Shown one piece after another: positions 48,839-57,131 of a stretch of DNA of 64,000 nucleotides. Below the pieces are notes generated by a model. It made no database searches, was not told the DNA's origin, and saw only the letters and a program-made list of their open reading frames with translations. Source of the stretch: Oceanimonas smirnovii ATCC BAA-899 (lineage in GTDB: Bacteria; Pseudomonadota; Gammaproteobacteria; Enterobacterales; Aeromonadaceae). The stretch spans positions 62,001 to 126,000 of the forward strand of contig NZ_KB908458.1 of assembly GCF_000381965.1 (NCBI RefSeq). The letters are read 5' to 3'. The translations under genes and the position numbers were made by a program. Each line of letters begins with the position of its first letter. Within the stretch, counting starts at the first letter, position 1.

Positions 48839-49693
48839 ATGGAAACCGAACTGCTTAATGCCGCTTTTTTACAGGATGCGCAAAGCTGGATAGTGAACAA
48901 TCAGGAGCTGATTATTCGTTATACCGTCAATATTGCTGCTGCGTTAATCACTCTGATCATCGGCTTTATTGCTGTGGGCATGCTGACCGGGGGCATGAAC
49001 AAGGTGCTCAAGGCGCGCAATGTTGACAGCACTATTTCCGACTTTGTGACCAGCCTGCTCAAATATGGCCTGCTGGCCTTTGTGATTATTGCCGCCCTCA
49101 GCCGGGTAGGAGTGCAAACCGCATCTTTTGTGGCCGTGGTGGGTGCTGCCGGTCTGGCCATTGGTCTGGCGCTGCAGGGGTCGCTGTCCAACTTTGCCGC
49201 CGGCGTGCTGCTGATTGGCTTTCGCTTCTTCAAGGCCGGCGACTACATTGAGGCCGCCGGCACTGCCGGCACAGTGCACTCGGTACAGATTTTTACCACT
49301 ATTCTGATGACCCCGGATAACCGCATGATTGTGGTGCCCAACTCCAAAATTCTTAATGACAGAATCGTCAACTATTCCAAAGAGAGCACCCGCCGGCTGG
49401 ACCTGGTAATTGGCGTATCTTACAGTGCCGATCTTCAGCTCACCAAAGAGGTGCTCACCCGTATTATTGAAGAAGAGCCCCGCGTGCTGAAAGAGCCGGC
49501 CTGCCGCATTGCGGTAAATGAGCTGGGTGCATCTTCGGTGGACTTTATCGTGCGCCCCTGGGTGAAGGCGGAAGACTACTGGAATCTGAAGTTCGATCTG
49601 CTGGAAAAAATAAAGAACGAGCTGGATGCCAATAATATCGGTATACCCTTTCCGCAGATGGATGTGCATCTGTTCAAGCAGGACAAGGCCTGA
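48839..49693 (+). CDS. mscS: Small-conductance mechanosensitive channel MscS
   Basis: An inner-membrane heptameric channel that opens under tension to protect against osmotic downshock. The 284-residue protein has three transmembrane segments (about 27-48, 70-92, 96-125); TM3 contains the pore-lining glycine/alanine pattern AAGLAIGLALQGSLSNFAAG near residues 101-120. The cytosolic cage with VPNSKILNDRIVNYS follows. It is close to E. coli MscS in length and sequence. A terminator lies 17 bases after. Confidence 0.95.
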   Translation: METELLNAAFLQDAQSWIVNNQELIIRYTVNIAAALITLIIGFIAVGMLTGGMNKVLKARNVDSTISDFVTSLLKYGLLAFVIIAALSRVGVQTASFVAVVGAAGLAIGLALQGSLSNFAAGVLLIGFRFFKAGDYIEAAGTAGTVHSVQIFTTILMTPDNRMIVVPNSKILNDRIVNYSKESTRRLDLVIGVSYSADLQLTKEVLTRIIEEEPRVLKEPACRIAVNELGASSVDFIVRPWVKAEDYWNLKFDLLEKIKNELDANNIGIPFPQMDVHLFKQDKA

Positions 49694-49710
49694 ACATAAG
49701 GTCAGTTTAC

Positions 49711-49737
49711 AAAAAAGCCGCTTTCAGCGGCTTTTTT
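49711..49737. terminator. Bidirectional terminator between mscS and pyrE
   Basis: AAAAAAGCCGCT-TTC-AGCGGCTTTTTT has T-runs on both strands and separates convergent mscS and pyrE. Confidence 0.92.
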
Positions 49738-49745
49738 ATTGTTTG

Positions 49746-50387
49746 TTAAATACCGTACTGTTCCCGGTAAGCCCGCACCCGCTCCAGGTGCTCGCTCATC
49801 TCCGGCTGCTCGCTCAGATATTCGATCAAATCGCCAAGAGTAATAATGGCGGTCACCTCGGCGTTGTAATCCCGCTCCACTTCCTGAATGGCAGACAGCT
49901 CGCCCTTGCCCTTTTCCTGCCGGTCCAGCGCAATCAGCACACCGGCCAGTTCGGCACCGTTGGCCTGAATAATGTCCATGGACTCACGAATGGCGGTGCC
50001 GGCGGTGATCACATCGTCTACCAGCATAATGCGACCAGCCAGAGGGCTGCCCACCAGATTGCCGCCTTCGCCGTGATCCTTGGCTTCCTTGCGGTTAAAG
50101 CAGTAAGGCACGTCCTGATCGTACACTTCCGCCAGCTGCACTGCGGTGGCACTGGCAATGGGAATCCCCTTGTAAGCCGGGCCAAACAGCACGTCATACT
50201 GAACGCCCGCATCTACCAGAGCAGCAGCATAGAAACGACCCAGACGGGCCAGATCCCGGCCGCTGTTAAACAGGCCGGCATTAAAGAAATAAGGGCTCTT
50301 GCGCCCCGACTTCAGGGTAAATTCGCCAAATTTCAGCACCTGCTTGCTCATGGCGAATTCAATAAACTCTCGCTGGTAGGCTTTCAT
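49746..50387 (-). CDS. pyrE: Orotate phosphoribosyltransferase
   Basis: PyrE joins orotate to PRPP, giving orotidine monophosphate in pyrimidine synthesis. The 213-residue length matches E. coli. Motifs: [20 protein letters not shown] near residues 20-39 and the PRPP-binding loop [18 protein letters not shown] near 118-135. The ATG at 50387 has GGAG 6 bases upstream. It follows rph; a weak hairpin (GGCTG/CAGCC, 50422-50439) overlaps the rph end where enterobacteria have the pyrE attenuator, but without a real T-run. Confidence 0.96.
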   Translation of the reverse strand: MKAYQREFIEFAMSKQVLKFGEFTLKSGRKSPYFFNAGLFNSGRDLARLGRFYAAALVDAGVQYDVLFGPAYKGIPIASATAVQLAEVYDQDVPYCFNRKEAKDHGEGGNLVGSPLAGRIMLVDDVITAGTAIRESMDIIQANGAELAGVLIALDRQEKGKGELSAIQEVERDYNAEVTAIITLGDLIEYLSEQPEMSEHLERVRAYREQYGI

Positions 50388-50433
50388 TCTGCTCTCCGCA
50401 ATGTCATTCAATAAGTTAAGAGGCTGGCCGTGT

Positions 50434-51156
50434 TCAGCCGGCAATCATCTGGCGCTGATACTCCACCAGCTCATTCACCGCCTTGCGCGCCAGTGCCAGC
50501 ATGGCCAGCAGCTCGTCGTGGCTGAAAGGGGCTGCTTCGGCGGTGCCCTGCACCTCAATCATGTGGCCTTCGGCGGTCATTACCACGTTCATGTCGGTGT
50601 CGGCTTTGGAATCTTCGGTGTATTCCAGATCCGCCACCGGCTGGCCGTCCACAATACCCACCGAAATGGCGGCCACCAGAGTCTTGAGCGGATTGTGCAC
50701 TATCATGCCCTCGGCCTTCATCCAGTTCAGAGCATGGGCCAGAGCCACACAGGCACCGGTAATGGCGGCGGTGCGGGTGCCACCGTCGGCCTGGATTACG
50801 TCGCAGTCCACGGTAATGGTGTATTCACCCAGCTTGTCCAGATCCATGGCGGCGCGCAGCGAGCGGCCAATCAGCCGCTGAATTTCCATGGTGCGGCCAC
50901 CCTGCTTGCCCCGGGCGGCTTCCCGGTCCATACGGCTGTGGGTGGAGCGCGGCAGCATGCCGTATTCGGCGGTCACCCAGCCCTGGCCCTTGCCGCGCAA
51001 AAAGCGCGGCACGCCTTTCTCTACCGAGGCGGTACACAGCACCTTGGTGTGACCAAATTCCACCAGCACAGAGCCTTCTGCATGACAGGTATAGTTAGGG
51101 GTAATGGTAACGGGGCGAATTTCGTCTGCCGCTCGTCCTGACGCTCGTTCGGTCAT
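50434..51156 (-). CDS. rph: Ribonuclease PH
   Basis: A phosphorolytic 3'-5' exoribonuclease that trims tRNA precursors. The 240-residue protein has [40 protein letters not shown] near residues 80-100, and [19 protein letters not shown] near 122-140. It is full length, unlike the frameshifted rph of E. coli K-12. The ATG at 51156 follows AGGAGAACACC. Upstream gene of the rph-pyrE pair. Confidence 0.96.
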   Translation of the reverse strand: MTERASGRAADEIRPVTITPNYTCHAEGSVLVEFGHTKVLCTASVEKGVPRFLRGKGQGWVTAEYGMLPRSTHSRMDREAARGKQGGRTMEIQRLIGRSLRAAMDLDKLGEYTITVDCDVIQADGGTRTAAITGACVALAHALNWMKAEGMIVHNPLKTLVAAISVGIVDGQPVADLEYTEDSKADTDMNVVMTAEGHMIEVQGTAEAAPFSHDELLAMLALARKAVNELVEYQRQMIAG

Positions 51157-51309
51157 GGTGTTCTCCTGTTGGTCTGAGTGGTGCTGCCCGGCGGGCAAAC
51201 CGGAGCATTATAAAGAAAGCGCCGGCCCAATGCATGCGGCCCGACATTGGCGACCGCGCCCGGCTGTGTCACACTTCATGATTACCTTTTAACACACAGC
51301 AGGAATCAC

Positions 51310-52173
51310 ATGATCCACAGCATGACCGCCTTTGCCCGGCAGGAGTTCAAACAGGACTGGGGCACCGCCGTATGGGAGCTTCGCTCGGTAAACCAGCGCT
51401 ATCTGGAAACCTACACTCGGCTGCCTGAGCAGTTTCGTGGCCTGGAGCCCATGGTGCGGGAAAAACTGCGTGCCAGACTGCAGCGGGGCAAAGTGGAATG
51501 CGCCCTGCGTTTTGAAAGCAATCAGGCCAGCCAGGGCGAGCTGCACATTAACAGGGCGCTGGCCGAGCAGCTGATTGAAGGGGCCACCTGGGTCATGGAC
51601 AAGGCCGGCCAGGGCTCTCTGAATCCGGTAGATATTCTGCGCTGGCCCGGCGTAATGGAAACCCAGGCGCAGGACATGGACGCCATCGGCAAGGCCCTGC
51701 TGGACGGGCTGGACACCGTTATTAACGACTTTCTGGCTGCCCGGGCCAGCGAAGGCGACAAACTCAAGGTCCTGATAGAACAGCGCCTGGCCGGCATTGA
51801 GCAGGAAGTGGCCAAAGTGAGCGCCAATATGCCCGCCATTATGGAATGGCAGCGCCAGCGCCTGCGGGACCGTTTTGAAGAAGCCAAAATTGAGCTGGAC
51901 GCTCAGCGGCTGGAGCAGGAAATGGTGTTGCTGGCCCAGAAGGTAGACGTGGCCGAAGAGCTGGACCGGCTCACCGCTCACATCACCGAAACCCGCAAGA
52001 TCCTGAAAAAAGGCGGCCCCTGCGGCCGGCGTCTCGACTTTATGATGCAGGAATTCAACCGGGAGTCGAACACACTTGGATCCAAGTCTATCAATGCCGA
52101 CATCACCGCCAGCGCCGTGGAGCTGAAGGTGCTGATTGAGCAGATGCGCGAGCAGATCCAGAACATCGAATAA
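51310..52173 (+). CDS. yicC: YicC family endoribonuclease
   Basis: A 287-residue protein, the same length as E. coli YicC, an endoribonuclease family. It starts MIHSMTAFARQEF and shows WELRSVNQRYLETYTRLPEQ near 21-40, NPVDILRWPGVMETQAQD and the C-terminal block GRRLDFMMQEFNRESNTLGS plus KSINADI. AGGA lies 5 bases before the ATG at 51310. Divergent from rph, the standard neighbourhood. Confidence 0.95.
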   Translation: MIHSMTAFARQEFKQDWGTAVWELRSVNQRYLETYTRLPEQFRGLEPMVREKLRARLQRGKVECALRFESNQASQGELHINRALAEQLIEGATWVMDKAGQGSLNPVDILRWPGVMETQAQDMDAIGKALLDGLDTVINDFLAARASEGDKLKVLIEQRLAGIEQEVAKVSANMPAIMEWQRQRLRDRFEEAKIELDAQRLEQEMVLLAQKVDVAEELDRLTAHITETRKILKKGGPCGRRLDFMMQEFNRESNTLGSKSINADITASAVELKVLIEQMREQIQNIE

Positions 52174-52261
52174 AAAATCTGGCCTCGCGGCTTGCTAAAA
52201 ACGGGGCCCTGGCGTGCTAAAGTAACCTGGTCTTAAGGCCGTTAATGCCACAGGAGCCCCC

Positions 52262-53068
52262 GTGAAGGCGCACATTGTTATTGCCAACCGACTCATCAAG
52301 CTTGCTGCCAACATCACCAAGGTGCTGAGCTATGCTTTTCATTACTTTTTTCCAGACAAGCGTTTTACCCTGCCGGCGCGCTCCGGGGCGCTGATTAAAG
52401 GCGCGGACAGGGCCATCCCCCGCATCATCTGGCAGACCAATTACACCGATAAAGCCACCCTGCCGGTTTATCTTAACTACCTGTTCAACCGCATTATGTC
52501 GCCCACTTTTGAGTATCGCTTCATGATCACAGAGGCGCGGGCTGCGTTTGTGAAAGCCAACTACTCTCCGGAGATTTTTGAAGCTTACTCCCGGCTGCAA
52601 ATTGGGGCTTCTCAGGCCGATTTCTGGCGTATTCTGGTGCTGCAAAAGTACGGCGGAGTGTATCTGGATATTGATGCGCATGCCGTGTGGCCGCTGGGTT
52701 ACACCATTCGCCCTGAGCATGAAGAGCTGTATATCATTCGCAAAAACAACGAACTCACTAATTACTTTATTGCCAGCAAACCGAATAACCCCAATCTGCA
52801 GAAACTGATTGAACAGGTGCTCACCAATATTCGGGAAAACACCATTCAGGGCGTATACAACCTGACCGGCCCGGGCGTATTCAACAGCGTGCTCAACTAC
52901 CAACAAGTGCCCACCACCTGGTATCGCCACACCTGCAGCCAGGGCAGCTTTACCAACGAGCACTTTCAGTACATCGACAAGCCTCAAGGCAAATGGACCA
53001 AGGAGCAACACAAGGTCGATGTGGTGCGGCAGAATCCACCAGCAAAAGAAAAACCCGGCAACGACTGA
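52262..53068 (+). CDS. GT32-like glycosyltransferase (DXD sugar-binding region)
   Basis: A 268-residue protein of the capsular polysaccharide synthesis/Gly_transf_sug type. Motifs: IPRIIWQTNYTDKATLP near residue 52 (the IPKxIHQ-like opening) and QADFWRILVLQKYGGVYLDIDA near 118-139 with the metal-binding DID. A start GTG at 52262 follows AGGAGCCCCC. The N-terminal 30 residues include a hydrophobic segment that may anchor it. It stands alone between yicC and a chemoreceptor; its role in surface glycan synthesis is inferred from family only. Confidence 0.82.
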   Translation: MKAHIVIANRLIKLAANITKVLSYAFHYFFPDKRFTLPARSGALIKGADRAIPRIIWQTNYTDKATLPVYLNYLFNRIMSPTFEYRFMITEARAAFVKANYSPEIFEAYSRLQIGASQADFWRILVLQKYGGVYLDIDAHAVWPLGYTIRPEHEELYIIRKNNELTNYFIASKPNNPNLQKLIEQVLTNIRENTIQGVYNLTGPGVFNSVLNYQQVPTTWYRHTCSQGSFTNEHFQYIDKPQGKWTKEQHKVDVVRQNPPAKEKPGND

Positions 53069-53514
53069 TTTCCATCGCCGAGAGCAAACGTCTTTCCCTC
53101 GGCGTTAGTTTGCGTTGCTGTCACAATGCACAGCTTCCATGGTATGAATTGATACGCTCATACCATGGCCTCTTTATACACTTTCTCGACTTTATCAAAG
53201 CTGGGTACACCCTCTAAGCGGGTCAGCGTGGTGAGCTTCATGGAGTTTTTCATTGGCCTGTGCGGCACTTCTGTGACGGGTGCTTGGCTCTGGCCTTCCA
53301 AAACAGCGTTAACCCTGCCCCCGACGATTACTCCACGATTGCACCCGCTTCACGAAATCTTATTTCGTTTCTCAGATTGCACTGTACTTGTTGCAAAAAA
53401 GGACTCAAATTACTACCAGGTTGCGTACAGAAGCATCAATAACGTCTGCAACATTTAATAAAACAAAACGAGCACCGCCGGCAAGGCATGCCGGTGTACT
53501 TCAGGGAGAAGAAG
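53069..53514. other. 446-base intergenic region with perfect hairpin and possible gene remnant
   Basis: Contains a perfect 11-bp inverted repeat CCATGGTATGA / TCATACCATGG (53137-53168, 10-nt loop) and an earlier one, CGCCGAG / CTCGGCG (about 53076-53103). On the minus strand a frame open from about 53349 to 53158 (64 codons) has no convincing start; it contains the short stretch MKLTTLTRLEGVPSFDKVEK and stops within the hairpin. It could be a decayed gene; no family was recognised. The last part must hold the chemoreceptor promoter. Confidence 0.4.
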
Positions 53515-55473
53515 ATGAATCGCTGGCACCGCCTTAGCATGCGTACCCGTTTGTTTACCGCCATGGCCTTGTTGCTGGCTGTGCTGGTTTTGCTGGTTGT
53601 TATTTTGCAATCTTCGTTTAACAGCCGGGACCGGCTGGCGCGTCTGCAGTCAGACGAGCTGCCCACTGCCCTGTCGGCCATCGCCGCGCAAATTCAGTCC
53701 CGGTTAAATGTGGCCATTACCGGCTCTGAGGCGCTGGTTAACAATCCCTTTATTCTGGACTGGATTAAAGCCGGCTCACCGGCGGAGCAACTGCCCGCCA
53801 TGAAGGCTGCCATGGCCCAGACTCTGAGTTCGCTAAGCGCCAGCGCTGTGTTTATGGCTACCAACTATGGGGGCCAGGTGCGTTATCATCATTATGAAAA
53901 TGGTGAGCTACACTGGCGTAGCATGTCGGCCGACAATGCCGACGACGCCTGGTATTTCGATTATCTGCAACGCAAGCAACCCTTTGAGCTTAATCTCGAC
54001 ACCAACGCCTTCAGTAACGAGCAGTTGCTGATGTTTGTGAACTACCGCAGCGAAGCCGAAAACTTACAGGGGCAGCCCCTGAACGTGGCCGGCGGTGCCA
54101 TGAACATGGCGCAGCTGGCCGCGCTTATCAGAGAGTTTCGCATCGGGGCTGAAGGCCGCGTTATGCTGGTGCAGCCGTCGGGTCTGGTGGATATTCATCC
54201 TGATATGTCTCAGGCCGGAGCGCTCGATTTAAGCCAGCAGCCGGCACTGAAAACCCTGCTGAGCCAGCAGCAAGAGCAGGGCCGTATTATTCGCATGGAA
54301 CAACAAGGAAAAGAGCTGTTTGTGGGTGCTCTGTGGATTCCGGCATTGCAGCGCTTTCTGGTGGCCGAAGTGCCCACCGCCGATATTTACGGGGAAATTC
54401 GCCGCAACGAGCTGTTTACCCTTGGTATAGCTGTGTTGTTGCTGACCGCCGGACTGGCCCTGCTTTATCCCATGGCCGGAGCCCTGATAGCGCCGCTGAA
54501 TGCGCTGCGCAGCCAGATCAGTGATATTGCCGGCCATCTGGATCTGAAAACACGGTTTACAACCCGGGATCAGGCGGAAATCGGCGAACTGTGCGAGCAA
54601 CTGAACCGGCTAATCGCCCGGCTGCGGCAAACCCTCAGCGAAGTGCATCACGTCAGTGACGAAACTGAAGCCGTGGTGACTCAATTGCATGGCGGTGCCA
54701 GCGAGGCCAGCGACTCGTTTAATCAGCAGCAAACGGCACTGGAGCAGATTACTCAGGCCATGCACAACATCACCAGCCAGGTCACCGAGGTGGCCGGCAA
54801 TGCCGGTCAGGCGGGACAATATTCGGAAGAAGGCAATGCCGTGCTCAAGGCAGCAGAGCAACAGCTGGAACAAAGTTATGTTGCCATCGGTCGTCTGGAG
54901 CAGGATATGCTGGACGCTAAAAACCACATGGAAGCGCTGCGCCGGCACAGTGACGACATTTTGCATGTACTGGAAGTGATCCGCAGTATTTCGGATCAAA
55001 CCAATTTGCTGGCACTGAACGCCGCCATTGAAGCGGCCCGCGCCGGAGAGCATGGCCGAGGCTTTGCAGTGGTGGCCGATGAAGTGCGCCAGCTGGCTCA
55101 GCGCACCCAAAGCTCCACTACGGAAATTCAGAGTATTATTGATAACTTACGCACAGCCAGCCTGCAGGTAGCCGAGCAGATGGACGTAAGCGCCAACAGC
55201 ACCCATCAGGGTTTAAACAGCCTGACCAGCACTCGCGAACAACTGCACAATATGAGCCTGCGCATGGAAGAGGTGTTCGCCATCAATAACAGCATGAGCA
55301 CCAGCACCCGCGCTCAGCAGGAGGCCATCAGCCAGATCCATGAAGGCCTGCAACATCTGGCCGAACAGGGTGCCCGGGCCAGCAGCATGGTGCAGCAGGC
55401 AGCCGGTGCCAGTCAGCATTTAAGCCTGCAGGTAGGTCAGCTGCGGGAAAAAGTCATGGTGTTTCAGTGCTGA
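53515..55473 (+). CDS. Methyl-accepting chemotaxis protein
   Basis: A 652-residue chemoreceptor. A first membrane helix (about 14-34) is followed by a periplasmic sensor of roughly 260 residues, probably dCache-type, a second helix near 300-325 ([19 protein letters not shown]), a HAMP domain and the cytoplasmic signalling domain. The hairpin tip is highly conserved: [20 protein letters not shown] near 495-514, then [20 protein letters not shown]. There is no C-terminal CheR-tethering pentapeptide. The ligand is unknown. The ATG at 53515 follows AGGGAGAAGAAG. Its last 10 bases overlap the convergent small gene. Confidence 0.93.
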   Translation: MNRWHRLSMRTRLFTAMALLLAVLVLLVVILQSSFNSRDRLARLQSDELPTALSAIAAQIQSRLNVAITGSEALVNNPFILDWIKAGSPAEQLPAMKAAMAQTLSSLSASAVFMATNYGGQVRYHHYENGELHWRSMSADNADDAWYFDYLQRKQPFELNLDTNAFSNEQLLMFVNYRSEAENLQGQPLNVAGGAMNMAQLAALIREFRIGAEGRVMLVQPSGLVDIHPDMSQAGALDLSQQPALKTLLSQQQEQGRIIRMEQQGKELFVGALWIPALQRFLVAEVPTADIYGEIRRNELFTLGIAVLLLTAGLALLYPMAGALIAPLNALRSQISDIAGHLDLKTRFTTRDQAEIGELCEQLNRLIARLRQTLSEVHHVSDETEAVVTQLHGGASEASDSFNQQQTALEQITQAMHNITSQVTEVAGNAGQAGQYSEEGNAVLKAAEQQLEQSYVAIGRLEQDMLDAKNHMEALRRHSDDILHVLEVIRSISDQTNLLALNAAIEAARAGEHGRGFAVVADEVRQLAQRTQSSTTEIQSIIDNLRTASLQVAEQMDVSANSTHQGLNSLTSTREQLHNMSLRMEEVFAINNSMSTSTRAQQEAISQIHEGLQHLAEQGARASSMVQQAAGASQHLSLQVGQLREKVMVFQC

Positions 55474-55769
55474 GCCTGCCAGCCGGGCCAGCTCATTTCC
55501 AGCTCCATGGGTGGTGCAGCGGGGGCCTGGCCGCACATTTCCTGATAGGCCGAGGCCTGCACCAGCACGCATCGGGTCACCTTTAATCCGGCCAGACGCT
55601 GACGGACGTGCTCTATGCTGCGAAACGACAGCACACGGCCATTTTCTGCTAAAGTCCGGCGCTCTTCACCCAGCTGGGCTTCAAGAGTATAAAGGCTCAT
55701 ATCATGGGAGTGCACGAACAGGGTGTCTATGTTCGTGCCCCGGGTCAGCAGCGTGTTCAGTTCCCACAT
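55464..55769 (-). CDS. Hypothetical protein (possibly DUF6482-like)
   Basis: A 101-residue soluble protein without a signal peptide or membrane segment. It starts [20 protein letters not shown] and contains [19 protein letters not shown] and [20 protein letters not shown]. It has an excellent ribosome-binding site (AAGGAG, 6 bases before ATG), which supports a real gene. The pattern recalls small proteins of unknown function such as DUF6482, from memory only. It overlaps the chemoreceptor gene tail-to-tail by 10 bases. Confidence 0.75.
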   Translation of the reverse strand: MWELNTLLTRGTNIDTLFVHSHDMSLYTLEAQLGEERRTLAENGRVLSFRSIEHVRQRLAGLKVTRCVLVQASAYQEMCGQAPAAPPMELEMSWPGWQAQH

Positions 55770-56086
55770 AAAAAACTCCTTTTTACAGGTTCAACACAAA
55801 TTCTTTTATCAGACCGGTGTTCTGCTCCAAGGCTTACCGATCAGTTTCCGTAAAAAAATAACTCGGAAATTACGAAGTTTTCGGCAGGAAAAAACTGATA
55901 GAGCCGAACCGACGTGCTGATCATAATGAAATCTGCGTGGAGGGCACTTCCGCAGCAAGCTATAGTTACTTTTTAATTGGCCGTTGCCTTTGCAGCGGCC
56001 ATTTTTTTATGCCGGTCTTTCTGGTAGGATTGGCCGCCCCTGATCCCAGCCGGTGGCTGGATACGTATCACGAACGGGCAAATACT
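55770..56086. other. Intergenic region upstream of gmk
   Basis: No protein gene is evident in these 317 bases. On the plus strand there is an imperfect hairpin TTTCCG/CGGAAA (about 55845-55870), another around CTGCG...CGCAG (55932-55954), and a strong terminator at 55978-56008 with no plus-strand gene to terminate. A small RNA or a leader with attenuation before gmk would explain it. Confidence 0.45.
55978..56008 (+). terminator. Intrinsic terminator upstream of gmk, without an obvious gene
   Basis: TGGCCGTTGC-CTTT-GCAGCGGCCA (one G-T pair) is followed by seven Ts. The preceding gene on this strand ends more than 500 bases earlier, beyond an opposing gene. Confidence 0.8.
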
Positions 56087-56716
56087 ATGGCGCACATCGG
56101 TACCCTTTTTATTATTTCTTCCCCCAGCGGTGCGGGCAAATCCAGCCTGATCCGGGCTCTGCTCGACCGCCCCAGTACCGATGGCCGGCTGCAGGTATCG
56201 GTATCGCACACCACCCGCGCCCCTCGCCCGGGTGAAGAAAACGGTGTGCACTATCACTTTACCGACAAGTCTGATTTTAAAACCCTGATCGACCGGGGTG
56301 CCTTTTATGAATGGGCCGAAGTGTTCGGCAACTATTATGGCACATCCCGTGAATGGATTGATCAGCAGCTGGCAGAAGGCATTGATATTCTGCTCGACAT
56401 CGACTGGCAGGGTGCCCGTCAGATTCGGGAGCAGTCGCCCGGGGCCAAGTCCATTTTTATTCTGCCCCCCAGCCGCGAAGAGCTGGAGCGCCGGCTGAAC
56501 GCCCGCCAGCAAGACAGCGCCGACGTAATCAAGGGCCGTATGGCCAAGGCAGTGTCGGAAATGTCTCACTATCACGAATATGACTATTTGCTGGTGAACG
56601 ACGATTTTGAGCATGCGCTCAATCAGCTCAGCGCCATTGTTCAGGCTGAGCGCGCTAACACCGGCAAGCAGGCCGCCCGTTACCAGAGCTTGCTTTCCCG
56701 GCTACTGGCGGAATAA
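56087..56716 (+). CDS. gmk: Guanylate kinase
   Basis: Gmk phosphorylates GMP to GDP with ATP. The 209-residue protein has the P-loop [11 protein letters not shown] near residues 10-20, the GMP-binding block [20 protein letters not shown] and [13 protein letters not shown], and the lid region [13 protein letters not shown]. The ATG at 56087 ([13 protein letters not shown]) matches homologues; the ribosome-binding site is weak. It heads gmk-rpoZ-spoT, linking GTP supply and ppGpp turnover. Confidence 0.96.
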   Translation: MAHIGTLFIISSPSGAGKSSLIRALLDRPSTDGRLQVSVSHTTRAPRPGEENGVHYHFTDKSDFKTLIDRGAFYEWAEVFGNYYGTSREWIDQQLAEGIDILLDIDWQGARQIREQSPGAKSIFILPPSREELERRLNARQQDSADVIKGRMAKAVSEMSHYHEYDYLLVNDDFEHALNQLSAIVQAERANTGKQAARYQSLLSRLLAE

Positions 56717-56765
56717 GCTAATATCCATTAGAATTTTGCACCTTTTTTAATCATTGGAGTCTGTT

Positions 56766-57041
56766 ATGGCCCGCGTTACTGTTGAAGATGCCGTAGAACA
56801 GGTTGGCAACCGTTTTGATCTGGTGCTGGTTGCAGCCCGTCGTGCCCGTCAGCTGGCTACTCAGGGCAAAGATGCGCTGGTAGAAGAAGAAAACGACAAG
56901 CCCACCGTTATTGCCCTGCGCGAAATTGAAGAAGGTCTGGTTAACCACGCCGTCATGGACGCCCAGGATCGTCAGGAACAGCAGGAAATGGAAGCCGCCG
57001 AGCTGGCAGCTGTGGCTGCCATTACCGAAGGCCGCGGCTAA
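56766..57041 (+). CDS. rpoZ: RNA polymerase omega subunit
   Basis: Omega helps assemble beta' and forms part of ppGpp site 1. The 91-residue length equals E. coli. It starts [20 protein letters not shown] and includes [18 protein letters not shown] and [19 protein letters not shown] lies 6 bases before the ATG at 56766. It lies between gmk and spoT. Confidence 0.98.
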   Translation: MARVTVEDAVEQVGNRFDLVLVAARRARQLATQGKDALVEEENDKPTVIALREIEEGLVNHAVMDAQDRQEQQEMEAAELAAVAAITEGRG

Positions 57042-57062
57042 CACCGCCATTGCCTTGTTGAC

Positions 57063-57083
57063 GGGCCCGCGCCATGCGGGCCC
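57063..57083 (+). terminator. Hairpin between rpoZ and spoT
   Basis: GGGCCCGC-GCCAT-GCGGGCCC (8 bp) is followed by CTTGTTG, a weak T-tract. It may only partly terminate, lowering spoT relative to rpoZ. Confidence 0.5.
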
Positions 57084-57131
57084 CTTGTTGCTGCAGCGCG
57101 TGTCAACGGCCTTGTTTGTCGGGGTATTCTC

